Shown: positions 51,752-59,597 of the stretch, piece by piece
How the letters are laid out: every line of letters starts with the position of its first letter
How positions within the stretch are numbered: the stretch's first letter is position 1
Assembly: GCF_000974425.1 (NCBI RefSeq)
Contig: NZ_CP010429.1
Location: forward strand, 744,001-808,000
Length of the DNA: 64,000 bases
From: Spirosoma radiotolerans
Lineage (GTDB): Bacteria; Bacteroidota; Bacteroidia; Cytophagales; Spirosomataceae
Reading direction: 5' to 3'
The notes under the pieces: generated by a model
What the model saw: the letters and a program-made list of their open reading frames with translations, nothing else
The model's database searches: none
What the model was told of the DNA's origin: nothing
Program-made: the position numbers and the translations under genes

Positions 51752-52636
51752 TTATTCAATCCAAGTAATAGTTTTTATAATGTCGCGAGATAACTCGTAT
51801 ACTTTCGTCGGGTCTTTTTTAGGTTTAATGACGAATTTCTCATCATTGTAGTAATAAACTAGTACAGTATCACTTAATATTATATTGCAATCTTCAGAGT
51901 AGATGTTTGATAAAATTTTGTCAGAACGAGGTATTAGAAAGTCCTCGACTTTTCCTTCAAAAAGGCACATCTTAGGTCTGGTTCCACCAAACTCCTGGGG
52001 TAATATAGGGAACAATTTTCGGTAATATAAATTAAGGGTTAGTAACATAATTGTACTATAAACAATAGGCCTTAAAATTGAAGGTATTCTGTTTATTTGT
52101 TTCAAGTTCATTGAAGAGTAAAACTCTTTAAGTTTATGATGTTCCATAACCATAGTATATGTGGCTGGATAAATTAAATAATAAAAATAGATGAGTATAA
52201 AAGCAAGCAGATTCTCAGACAAGAAATTTAATATTTTGGTAATATTAAATTTCTTTAGCTCATAACCACTCCAAATAGATTTAAAAATATTATACAATAA
52301 CTTATAAAAAGGCATATAGAGTACCGTGCTGATAAAAAAGAAAATTATTATTATTACTATTATATTGATTCTGTCAATATTAATTAGTGTTGTATTGTTA
52401 GAAAGTTTTGCTAGCATCCTGGCTTCATACAAATAGATAAAATAAATTATCATAATAAATATAAAAGGAGGCAGGCCACTAACAAAATATTGCACTTCTA
52501 CAGCTGAAACGACACCTAAAGATTCTTTATAAGCATAAATAGACCAACTAAAATAACCTATACCATAAATAATACTTAGAATAACTAATATATTTTCTCT
52601 AAATCTTGTAAGTCTTTTGAGTAGAGGTTGTTGCAT
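51752..52636 (-). CDS. five-helix membrane protein upstream of the ApeA-like gene
   Basis: 294 residues. Hydrophobic segments at about 15-35, 50-72, 89-115, 135-160 and 185-205, then a soluble C-terminal domain (about 210-294) with SEDCNIILSDTVLVYYYND and KPKKDPTKVYELSRDIIKT. It resembles small membrane partners of defence effectors, but I know no family. Same strand, 40 bp before the HEPN gene and the same low GC, so it is probably its partner: a sensor or an anchor. It could also be an unrelated cargo gene. Confidence 0.65.
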   Translation of the reverse strand: MQQPLLKRLTRFRENILVILSIIYGIGYFSWSIYAYKESLGVVSAVEVQYFVSGLPPFIFIMIIYFIYLYEARMLAKLSNNTTLINIDRINIIVIIIIFFFISTVLYMPFYKLLYNIFKSIWSGYELKKFNITKILNFLSENLLAFILIYFYYLIYPATYTMVMEHHKLKEFYSSMNLKQINRIPSILRPIVYSTIMLLTLNLYYRKLFPILPQEFGGTRPKMCLFEGKVEDFLIPRSDKILSNIYSEDCNIILSDTVLVYYYNDEKFVIKPKKDPTKVYELSRDIIKTITWIE

Positions 52637-52765
52637 ATTATTCTGAAAGATAAATCCAAGCGGGCGATCAGAGTCATCGTTTTGTCAAAAAATTCTCTCT
52701 TACTGTCAAGCATAATATTACTTTACCCAATGGGCGACTTAGGGTTGGTGCATTATCATCTCCAA

Positions 52766-53356
52766 TCAATGAGAAAGGACCTGCATCTTCCATGAGTCAA
52801 AATTGCCTGGCTCAAAGATGTTTTTTATCGTTCGCTGTGTAGTGACATTCTCATAGGGTTTTCCTGCCAACAGAGCTGGCTTTAGGCCAGATGGCATAGC
52901 TACGCCTATCACATTGAAAGTTCTTTCGACAGTTTGAGCGTACTTTTTAAGCGCAGCTTCCTTCTCAGACATGTTATTGATATTGACTTTCACCTTCAGC
53001 GATTCAACATACTTTTCGGAGGGCGATTCTAAATAGAAGGCGAGGTTACCGGGCATTCCACTAGGTCCAGGTGAGCCAATATTATAAAAGTTACTGGCTG
53101 ACATCCAGCTTATACCATCATTCCACCATTTACGCATTTCGCCTATTCCTACGGACCCGAGAGTTCGCCTAAGTTTTGGGACGTCATTAAACAGTGGAAT
53201 CTGACGTGGTTTTGGATCAGGAGCGTTGTTCACTTCTGCCAGAAGAATGGAGTCTTCTTTAGCAAAAGCTGCTGTTTGTGAGCTCTGGTCATTTTCATGA
53301 CGGTAGGAGCAGCCACAAACAACTAATAGTAGGGCTAATAAAGTTGAGCGATTCAT
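52766..53356 (-). CDS. hypothetical lipoprotein, 196 residues
   Basis: Lipobox LVVCGC at about residues 10-15 predicts anchoring by a lipidated cysteine. The body (SVGIGEMRKWWNDGISWMSAS, GSPGPSGMPGNLAFYLESPS, KAALKKYAQTVERTFNVIGV-like helix) has no known domain. It is the last gene before the right end of the element and separated from the membrane protein by 129 bp. Confidence 0.6.
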   Translation of the reverse strand: MNRSTLLALLLVVCGCSYRHENDQSSQTAAFAKEDSILLAEVNNAPDPKPRQIPLFNDVPKLRRTLGSVGIGEMRKWWNDGISWMSASNFYNIGSPGPSGMPGNLAFYLESPSEKYVESLKVKVNINNMSEKEAALKKYAQTVERTFNVIGVAMPSGLKPALLAGKPYENVTTQRTIKNIFEPGNFDSWKMQVLSH

Positions 53357-53500
53357 GTGATGGTGTGGGATACTGACTTTATAGATAAGAGCCAGTTCAG
53401 TTAATTAATACCGTACCACAAATGAAGCCATTATTTTATTTTTATACTTCTGAAGAATCTACTAAATGTAGAAATACGCTTATAGGAGTTGTAATACTTT

Positions 53501-53520
53501 TGTACACCAAAATGTACACC
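53501..53520 (+). repeat. right terminal copy of the 20-bp double TGTACACC repeat
   Basis: Exact copy of 29209-29228, in the same orientation, lying just inside the right att repeat and before the tRNA terminator. In the circular form the two copies would flank the joined att site. Confidence 0.75.
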
Positions 53521-53522
53521 AA

Positions 53523-53566
53523 CAAAAAAAGCACTTACAATTTTACATCGTAAGTGCTTGATTTTC
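53523..53566 (-). terminator. terminator of tRNA-Val supplied by the element
   Basis: AAGCACTTAC (53530-53539) pairs with GTAAGTGCTT (53551-53560); seven A on the left act as a T-run for the minus-strand tRNA transcript. Near-copy of 29001-29042. Confidence 0.8.
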
Positions 53567-53570
53567 ACTA

Positions 53571-53616
53571 GTGGGAGTTGACGGGTTCGAACCGCCGACC
53601 CTCTGCTTGTAAGGCA
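53571..53616 (-). repeat. att repeat inside tRNA-Val, right end of the element
   Basis: 46-bp repeat of 29046-29091 (one mismatch at 53596). The 3' half of the present tRNA gene is thus likely element-derived, while the chromosomal 3' half now lies at the left end. Confidence 0.88.
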
Positions 53617-53646
53617 GATGCTCTGAACCAGCTGAGCTAAACTCCC
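53572..53646 (-). tRNA. tRNA-Val (anticodon TAC)
   Basis: 75 nt without encoded CCA. Acceptor stem GGGAGTT/AACTCCC, D arm with GCTC...GAGC, anticodon stem TCTGC/GCAGA around loop CTTACAA (anticodon TAC), T arm GGCGG-TTCGAAC-CCGTC, discriminator A. All arms pair, so the insertion left it functional. Confidence 0.95.
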
Positions 53647-53689
53647 TTTTTCTTATTTTTCCCTTTGCGATTGTCGTCGTTTGGGAGTG

Positions 53690-53721
53690 CAAATATAAGA
53701 GCCTAAATCGCCTTTATGCAA
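53690..53721 (-). promoter_or_regulatory. tRNA-Val promoter
   Basis: On the minus strand TTG (53719-53721), 21 bases, then TATATTTG (53690-53697): a full match to the Bacteroidota -33/-7 consensus (TTG, TAnnTTTG). The tRNA starts 44 bases downstream of the -7 box. Confidence 0.75.
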
Positions 53722-53780
53722 GCCAGGAGCCAAAAAAAGTTAAAGTTTTTTTTAAGCCGCTGATTGACAAGGGTATCCTC

Positions 53781-54503
53781 TTATTCAAAATTTAGGTACA
53801 GTGTCACCGAGTGTGACGTAAGCCGATTGATGCCAATACCGGCCATATTGTTGGTTGGCCGATAGAGGTTGACCAGGCCGTGCGAGAACCGAAGTTCAGG
53901 GGCAAATTTGAAATACTCGAAAAACTGCTCGAAACCGATGCCGTATTCAATCGAGAAATCCATCGTTCCCGTGCTTAGCTTATTGACGCCCTGAGCCTCT
54001 TGCTTACGCACGTTACTTTCGATGCTGAACGCGCCCCCCGCCAGCAAATACATCCGGCTGTTGTTGCGTCGCTCCGATTTGTACTTGACCAGCAGCGGCA
54101 AGTCAATCCAGGTCGATTCGCGGGTTTCTGTTTTGGAGGTGCCACCCGGATAATCGTACTGTACTTCGCGGCTGAACAACGACACCGAAGGCGTTAGCCG
54201 CAAATCGAAATGCTTGCTTAAATACGTGTTGACCACAAAGCCGACCCGAAACGCCGGTTTGTTGGGCGAATAAATTCGGGAGGCCGAATCAGCCGTCAGG
54301 AACGCCGGGCTGTAGGTAACGCTGAAACGAGTCACGGGCATGGCAAAAAAGAAGCCATAGTGGATTGTCTTGTCGTCGTAGCGTTCGAGGTGCTTACGAA
54401 CGTATTTATAGCTGGTCTGTGCCTGTGTCCTGACCGATAGAAGACCAACCAGCAACACAACCAGCGCAAGCCGAACCGGCCATTGGGCAGTAAAGTTTAT
54501 CAT
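53781..54503 (-). CDS. porT: PorT-family outer membrane beta-barrel protein
   Basis: 240 residues from the ATG at 54503, which opens a signal peptide (WPVRLALVVLLVGLLSVRTQ); the frame is open further to overlap ubiE, which is rejected. The mature part is a beta-barrel with SYKYVRKHLERYDDKTIHYG, RVGFVVNTYLSKHFDLRLTP and a C-terminal beta-strand ending in Phe-Glu. PorT is a type IX secretion component, and its position behind ubiE is a common arrangement in Bacteroidota. The tRNA-Val lies 134 bp further on. Confidence 0.82.
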   Translation of the reverse strand: MINFTAQWPVRLALVVLLVGLLSVRTQAQTSYKYVRKHLERYDDKTIHYGFFFAMPVTRFSVTYSPAFLTADSASRIYSPNKPAFRVGFVVNTYLSKHFDLRLTPSVSLFSREVQYDYPGGTSKTETRESTWIDLPLLVKYKSERRNNSRMYLLAGGAFSIESNVRKQEAQGVNKLSTGTMDFSIEYGIGFEQFFEYFKFAPELRFSHGLVNLYRPTNNMAGIGINRLTSHSVTLYLNFE

Positions 54504-54535
54504 AGGCTGGCCTACAGTGGTTTGGCCCGGCTTGG

Positions 54536-55273
54536 TTAAGCCAGCTTGTGGCCGATGTAAATTGACGCAACGCCGAAGGTGAGCGGTATCCATTTGGTGT
54601 TTTTGAATCCAGCCTTTTCATAAATGCGCAGGAAGTCAGGACCATCGGGGAAGGCCTGCACTGATTCAGGCAGGTAAGTATACGCCGATGCGTCTTTGCT
54701 CACTACGCGCCCAATGAGCGGCAGGATGGTACGGGAGTAAAAACCGTATAGTTGTTTAAAGGGAAACTGGCGCGGGTTCGAGAACTCCAGGACCACGCAT
54801 ACACCACCAGGGCGCGTCACGCGGTGCATATCGGTCAACCCTTTAAGCAGGTTCTCGAAATTGCGCACACCAAATGCAACGATGACAGCGTCGAAATCAT
54901 TGTCTGGCAGGGGCAATCCTTCTGAATCACCGGACCGCATTTCGATGATCTGGTCGACGCCCCGCTTCTTCATTTTGTCGCGACCAACGGCTAGCATCCC
55001 TTCCGAAATGTCCATTCCTACGACTTTCTCCGGCTTCAATGACAGGGCTTCCAGCGCAAAATCACCGGTGCCGGTCGCAATGTCGAGAATACGTTTGGGC
55101 GATTTGGTCGATGCTTTTTTTAGCTCACGAATGGCTCGTTTGCGCCACAGAATGTCGATTCCACCACTCAAAACATGGTTTAGCAGATCGTATTTCGGCG
55201 AAATACTATCGAACATTTCAGCAACCTGTTCCCGTTTGGAGGTGTCTTTATCTTTGTAAGGTACGACGGACAT
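54536..55273 (-). CDS. ubiE: demethylmenaquinone methyltransferase
   Basis: 245 residues. SAM-binding motif DIATGTGDFALEALSL, then VGMDISEGML, DAVIVAFGVRNFENLLKGL and VLEFSNP, all typical of UbiE/MenG. The N-terminus (VAEMFDSISPKYDLLNHVLSGGIDILWR) is the family signature. It methylates demethylmenaquinone, the quinone of this group. Start ATG at 55273; the 5' UTR is dominated by an inverted repeat. porT follows after 32 bp. Confidence 0.95.
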   Translation of the reverse strand: MSVVPYKDKDTSKREQVAEMFDSISPKYDLLNHVLSGGIDILWRKRAIRELKKASTKSPKRILDIATGTGDFALEALSLKPEKVVGMDISEGMLAVGRDKMKKRGVDQIIEMRSGDSEGLPLPDNDFDAVIVAFGVRNFENLLKGLTDMHRVTRPGGVCVVLEFSNPRQFPFKQLYGFYSRTILPLIGRVVSKDASAYTYLPESVQAFPDGPDFLRIYEKAGFKNTKWIPLTFGVASIYIGHKLA

Positions 55274-55275
55274 TT

Positions 55276-55378
55276 TTTAAAGAGCGAAAGAGTGAAAGAA
55301 CGAATGAGTGCTTGAGCGTAACGGTTTCACCACATCGGCGGACCGCTCTTTCGCTCATTCATTCTTTCGCTCTTTAAA
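55276..55378 (-). repeat. inverted repeat filling the ubiE 5' UTR
   Basis: TTTAAAGAGCGAAAGA (55276-55291) and its exact complement (55363-55378); inner parts also pair imperfectly because both arms are built from GAAAGA/GAATGA words. It begins 3 bases from the ubiE ATG and ends just behind the -7 box at 55384-55391, so nearly the whole leader would fold as one hairpin. Confidence 0.75.
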
Positions 55379-55383
55379 CATGG

Positions 55384-55391
55384 CAAAGGTA
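55384..55391 (-). promoter_or_regulatory. -7 box of ubiE
   Basis: TACCTTTG on the minus strand fits TAnnTTTG. A weak TTTCG lies about 20 bases upstream. Transcription should start near 55377, giving a leader of about 100 nt. Confidence 0.5.
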
Positions 55392-55487
55392 GTGGGATAA
55401 CAGCACGTTTCAGCCGAAAGTTTGATATTCCAGCGGGCAATGTGTAGTTTCGAGAGAATGTCTTTTTTCGCAACAACCTGATTCTCT

Positions 55488-56693
55488 ATGCTCCCTCTTT
55501 TCCTGTCAGCCATACTGGCGCTAAGCTCGTTCGCGGTTCATTCGCCCGGCGATGATGATAAGCTAACCAAAAAAGCCCGTAAGATTCACCAGCACGTTTT
55601 AACCCTCGACACCCATGCCGATGCACCGATTATGATGCAAAAGCCGGGTTTTGATGTGGGCGCTTCGCATGATACCAAACGCGACGGATCGCAGATCGAT
55701 TTTCCCCGCATGAAGAAGGGAAGTATGGATGCCATGTTTTTTGCTGTATACACCTCGCAAGGGCCACGTACAGACGAAGGCCATGCCGAGGCTAAACGAA
55801 ATGCCCTGAATCAATTTGACCTGATCCATCAGGCTCTGAAAAAATACCCTGATCTGGCCGAACTGGCGACTACTCCGGCCGATGCCTATCGGATAAAAAA
55901 GGCGGGTAAGCGGGCGGTATTTATTGGTATGGAAAATGGCTATCCGGTTGGGAAGGATTTGTCGATGCTGAAGACCTATTATGACCTGGGTTGCCGCTAT
56001 ATGACCTTAACGCACTTCGCCAACAACCTCATCGGCGATTCATCGACCGATCCTGATGGCCCAATTTATGGCGGCTTGAGCGACTTTGGTAAACAAGTAG
56101 TGCCGGAAATGAATCGACTGGGTATCCTGATCGACGTATCGCACGTGGCCGATAGTACGTTTTATGATGCCCTGGCTTTATCCAAAGCACCTGTTATTGC
56201 GTCGCACTCCAACTGCCGGGCTCTCTGCGATTTTCCCCGTAACATGACCGACGATATGATCAAGGCCATTGCGGCCAAAGGGGGCGTGGTGCAGGTAAAC
56301 TTTGTGAGTGATTACTTAAAGAAACCATCGGATGCGAACCGGGCTGCCAAGACCAAAATCCGGATGGCACGGGTCGGGAAGGTAGTAACGCCTGAGATGG
56401 AAGCCCGCATGACGGCCATGAGCGACTCCGTTTCTAAAGTGTATGCGTCGGAGCGGGCCAGCCTGTCGGATATTGTCGATCATATTGACCACATCGTTAA
56501 ACTGGTCGGCATCGATCATGTGGGTATTGGGTCGGATTTCGATGGGGGCGGGGGCGTCAATGGTCTCGAAGATGTTAGTGAAATTGAAAACCTGACGGTT
56601 GAGCTGGTACGCCGAAACTATTCCGAAGCCGACATCGCCAAAATCTGGGGCGGTAATTTACTCCGGGTCTTAGGCCAGGCGAAAGTACAGTAG
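55488..56693 (+). CDS. membrane dipeptidase (peptidase M19)
   Basis: 401 residues. Signal peptide MLPLFLSAILALSSFAVHS. Metal-binding motif HxD in LDTHADAPIM, glutamate in VFIGMENGYPV, histidines in ILIDVSHVADSTF and VIASHSNCRAL, and DHVGIGSDFDGGGGV at the C-terminal end, all as in renal-dipeptidase-like M19 zinc enzymes. It cleaves dipeptides in the periplasm or on the membrane. Divergent from ubiE. Confidence 0.92.
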   Translation: MLPLFLSAILALSSFAVHSPGDDDKLTKKARKIHQHVLTLDTHADAPIMMQKPGFDVGASHDTKRDGSQIDFPRMKKGSMDAMFFAVYTSQGPRTDEGHAEAKRNALNQFDLIHQALKKYPDLAELATTPADAYRIKKAGKRAVFIGMENGYPVGKDLSMLKTYYDLGCRYMTLTHFANNLIGDSSTDPDGPIYGGLSDFGKQVVPEMNRLGILIDVSHVADSTFYDALALSKAPVIASHSNCRALCDFPRNMTDDMIKAIAAKGGVVQVNFVSDYLKKPSDANRAAKTKIRMARVGKVVTPEMEARMTAMSDSVSKVYASERASLSDIVDHIDHIVKLVGIDHVGIGSDFDGGGGVNGLEDVSEIENLTVELVRRNYSEADIAKIWGGNLLRVLGQAKVQ

Positions 56694-56713
56694 GTATTTG
56701 GTTTACGGTATTC

Positions 56714-56757
56714 GGTAGGCTGACGCACGAGTGTTGCTGACGCGTCGTCAGCCTACC
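56714..56757. terminator. stem-loop after the dipeptidase
   Basis: GGTAGGCTGACG (56714-56725) pairs perfectly with CGTCAGCCTACC (56746-56757), 20-base loop. Flanked on both sides by related words (GGTTTACGGT and its complement), so it may be a larger symmetrical repetitive element. Confidence 0.6.
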
Positions 56758-56804
56758 ATAAACTGCCAACTATAAACCACAAACCGTAAACCCATCAACC
56801 CCAC

Positions 56805-57236
56805 ATGTCTCCCGAAGCCGTTTTTAGTCTGGCGAGTACGATCGTACTGCCGCAGTGGTTGCTTATGGTGTTGGCGCCACGCTGGTTTGTAACCCGATGG
56901 CTGATGAACGCCTACCTGATCCCGGTTTGTCTGGCCGTCATTTACGTAATTTATTTGTTCCGTGGTGGCCCTGTGGATTTTAGTGCCTTTGGGACATTGG
57001 CAGGTGTAAAACAACTGTTCGCCCAAGGGGGCGATGGTGTGATGCTGGCCGGTTGGGTACATTACCTCGCATTTGATCTGGTGGCCGGTACCGTCGTGGT
57101 GCGTGATTCGCAGGAGAAAGCCATTCCACATTGGCTGATTGTGCTGCCGCTGTTTTTCTGCTTCATGCTAGGTCCGGTAGGGTTGTTGCTGTACTGGATA
57201 ATTCGTACGGTACGAACCCATCAGGTATCTGTCTAA
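56805..57236 (+). CDS. ABA4-like (DUF4281) membrane protein
   Basis: 143 residues with four hydrophobic segments (about 5-25, 34-52, 78-100, 108-135). The segments VFSLASTIVLPQWLLMVLAP, WVHYLAFDLVAGTVVVRDS and FMLGPVGLLLYWIIR match the ABA4 family, known from plant neoxanthin synthesis and widespread in bacteria with unknown role. Followed 22 bp later by another membrane protein gene, so they are probably an operon. Confidence 0.8.
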   Translation: MSPEAVFSLASTIVLPQWLLMVLAPRWFVTRWLMNAYLIPVCLAVIYVIYLFRGGPVDFSAFGTLAGVKQLFAQGGDGVMLAGWVHYLAFDLVAGTVVVRDSQEKAIPHWLIVLPLFFCFMLGPVGLLLYWIIRTVRTHQVSV

Positions 57237-57258
57237 TTACGCTAAAACCAAAACGACA

Positions 57259-58035
57259 ATGGTCGCTTTATTTACTTCCCTTCACGCACGCAATGCCGTT
57301 CTTTCTCAGCTAGGCTGGGTTTGTCTGGCAGGCGTGCTCATCTGTACCGTGCTGATACTGACTACCCAGACCCAGGTAATGGGCATCAGCGCTTACATAA
57401 AACCTATGAAATTTCTGGCGTCTACCACTATTCTCTGCTGGACAATGGCCTGGTACCTGGCCGAGCTTCCTCAAAAAGGGCGTATACAGGCTTATTCCTG
57501 GATGGTTGTTGTTGTCTTCGCCATTGAGTTGGGTATCATTATTTGGCAGGCTACTCGCGGCAAACTATCCCATTTCAATGCTTCGACGCCCGCCGATGGT
57601 CTTTTGTTTGGGGTGATGGGTATAGCCATTACGGTATTTACAGTCTGGACCGCCTATATTGGATACCTCTTTTTTCGGCTCGACACCCAGGCTCTTAGCC
57701 CAACCTATTTATGGGGCATCCGGTTGGGAATAACCCTGTTTGTACTTTTTGCCTTCCAGGGATTTATGATGGTGAGTCGGCTATCCCACACGGTCGGTGC
57801 ACCCGATGGCGGGCCGGGTTTGCCGGTGCTTAACTGGAGCATTCGGCATGGCGACCTGCGGGTAGCTCATTTTTTTGGGATGCATGCGCTACAGCTCATT
57901 CCGCTGTTTGGCTACTATATCGCCCGGCAACCGCGTCAGGTTATTGTCGTGGCAGCCATCTATTTTATTGTGGTTACCGGCTTACTGATACAGGCGCTGG
58001 CCGGTAAACCGCTATTGGCCACGGTGGGCCACTAA
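57259..58035 (+). CDS. seven-helix membrane protein of unknown function
   Basis: 258 residues with about seven hydrophobic segments. Recognisable stretches are MGISAYIKPMKFLASTTILC near 47-66 and GDLRVAHFFGMHALQLIPLF near 200, with histidines that might bind haem or metal. No family name recalled. Co-directional with the ABA4-like gene, 22 bp downstream. Confidence 0.72.
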   Translation: MVALFTSLHARNAVLSQLGWVCLAGVLICTVLILTTQTQVMGISAYIKPMKFLASTTILCWTMAWYLAELPQKGRIQAYSWMVVVVFAIELGIIIWQATRGKLSHFNASTPADGLLFGVMGIAITVFTVWTAYIGYLFFRLDTQALSPTYLWGIRLGITLFVLFAFQGFMMVSRLSHTVGAPDGGPGLPVLNWSIRHGDLRVAHFFGMHALQLIPLFGYYIARQPRQVIVVAAIYFIVVTGLLIQALAGKPLLATVGH

Positions 58036-58128
58036 TGGATGGTAAAAAACGGGCAAATGATGCTTTGACTGAATAGAGACGAAAACATGGTTTGTCTCAA
58101 CGTCAAAACGTCTACTCTTTCTTACCTG

Positions 58129-59436
58129 ATGAATCGTACTGATTTTTTGAAAACGTCTGCGCTTGCCGGAGCCTCGCTCATCACCGACCCCGTTGACGTT
58201 CGGGCGTTTATTACCCGCAAATCCGCTCAGAAATACCGAACAGCCGTTGTCGGTGCTGGCTGGTGGGGTGGTAATATTCTGCGTTGCGCGGTGCAGGCGG
58301 GTGAATCGAAAATTGTCGCGCTTTGTGATGTGGATACGCGCCAGCTTAAAAAGACCAGCGAAGAACTCAGTAAACTAACCGCCGATCAGCCGAAATTATA
58401 CCGGGACTACCGCGAGATGATCGCTACCGAGAAACCCGAAATTGTTATTGTGGCTACGCCCGATCACTGGCACCCGCTCGTCGCCATTGAGGCCATGAAA
58501 GCCGGAGCTCATGTGTATGTCGAAAAGCCCATAAGCCATACCATCAATGAAGGAAAAGCAATGGTGAAAACGGCGCGGCAAACAGGCCGCATCTGCCAGG
58601 TTGGGATGCACCGGCGGGTGTCGCCCCACAACGTATCCGGCCGGGAGTTTTTACGATCGGGAAAGGCGGGCCAAATTGGTATGGCCCGGGCGTTTGTGTA
58701 CTACCCCGGCGGTGCGGGTCAGCCCACACCCGATGCGGAAGCCCCCAAAGAAATGGACTGGAATATGTGGTGCGGACCGGCTCCCTTGCGGGCTTATAAT
58801 CCGACCATGCACCCAAGAGGCTGGCGTAATTTTCTGGATTATGCCAACGGAACCCTCGGCGACTGGGGTATTCACTGGCTCGACCAAATCCTGTGGTGTA
58901 CGGAAGAGAACCATCCACGCAAGGTCTATTCGACAGGCGGGCGAGCGATTAAAAAAGACAGCACCGACGCCCCCGATCACCAGGTGGCAACCTACGAGTT
59001 CGAGAACTTTACGGCTATCTGGGAGCAGCGTTCTTTTGCCGGGAATATGGCCGAAAAGACGCACCCACAACAAGCGGTAGGCGTTTATTTCTACGGAACC
59101 GAGGGCACTTTTCACATGGGTTGGCTGGATGGCTGGACATTCTATCCGTCAGATCCCAAAAAGCCAGTCATTCACCAGGATGCGCAACTGGACAAACCCG
59201 ATGATCAGAACATTGCGCTATTGTGGGCTAACTTCCTGAGCAGCATCAAAACCAATAAATTACCTGTTTGCGACATCGAGATTGGACACCGCTCCACCAA
59301 TATGGCCCTGCTGGGTATGTTGTCTATGAAGCTGGGACGAAGCGTTGCCTGGGATGGGAAACAGATCTCGAATGATCCTGAAGCTAACAAGCTCCTGAGC
59401 CGCGCTTATCGAGGTGACTGGCAATATCCAGTCTAG
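58129..59436 (+). CDS. Gfo/Idh/MocA-family oxidoreductase
   Basis: 435 residues from the ATG at 58129 (MNRTDFLKTSALAGASLI), a Tat-like but arginine-poor export leader; a frame start at 58087 is possible. Rossmann motif VVGAGWWGGN, then VALCDVDTR, VIVATPDHWHPLVAIEAMKA and the EKP motif (YVEKPISH). The C-terminal half with GDWGIHWLDQILWC is typical of the secreted Bacteroidota subgroup acting on sugars. Its last codons form the left arm of a perfect 29-bp palindrome. Confidence 0.9.
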   Translation: MNRTDFLKTSALAGASLITDPVDVRAFITRKSAQKYRTAVVGAGWWGGNILRCAVQAGESKIVALCDVDTRQLKKTSEELSKLTADQPKLYRDYREMIATEKPEIVIVATPDHWHPLVAIEAMKAGAHVYVEKPISHTINEGKAMVKTARQTGRICQVGMHRRVSPHNVSGREFLRSGKAGQIGMARAFVYYPGGAGQPTPDAEAPKEMDWNMWCGPAPLRAYNPTMHPRGWRNFLDYANGTLGDWGIHWLDQILWCTEENHPRKVYSTGGRAIKKDSTDAPDHQVATYEFENFTAIWEQRSFAGNMAEKTHPQQAVGVYFYGTEGTFHMGWLDGWTFYPSDPKKPVIHQDAQLDKPDDQNIALLWANFLSSIKTNKLPVCDIEIGHRSTNMALLGMLSMKLGRSVAWDGKQISNDPEANKLLSRAYRGDWQYPV

Positions 59437-59488
59437 ACTTAAAAGCCTTCATATCACATTGATATGAAGGCTTTTAAGTCTAGACTGG
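59428..59488. terminator. perfect 29-bp stem-loop spanning the stop codon
   Basis: 29-base left arm 59428-59456 and exact complement 59460-59488 with a 3-base loop. It begins inside the last codons of the Gfo/Idh/MocA gene (TAG at 59434-59436). Far longer than ordinary terminators. The following 109 bp to the antiporter gene show nothing else. Confidence 0.8.
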
Positions 59489-59597
59489 ACAACAAAATAC
59501 TGGCCATGGTCTCCGGCATAAATCTTTAAGCCGCCTGACCTTCCTGCAGACGTAACGCCCTTCTCATTGCCATGATGTTGGCTTTTCATCGTTACGT

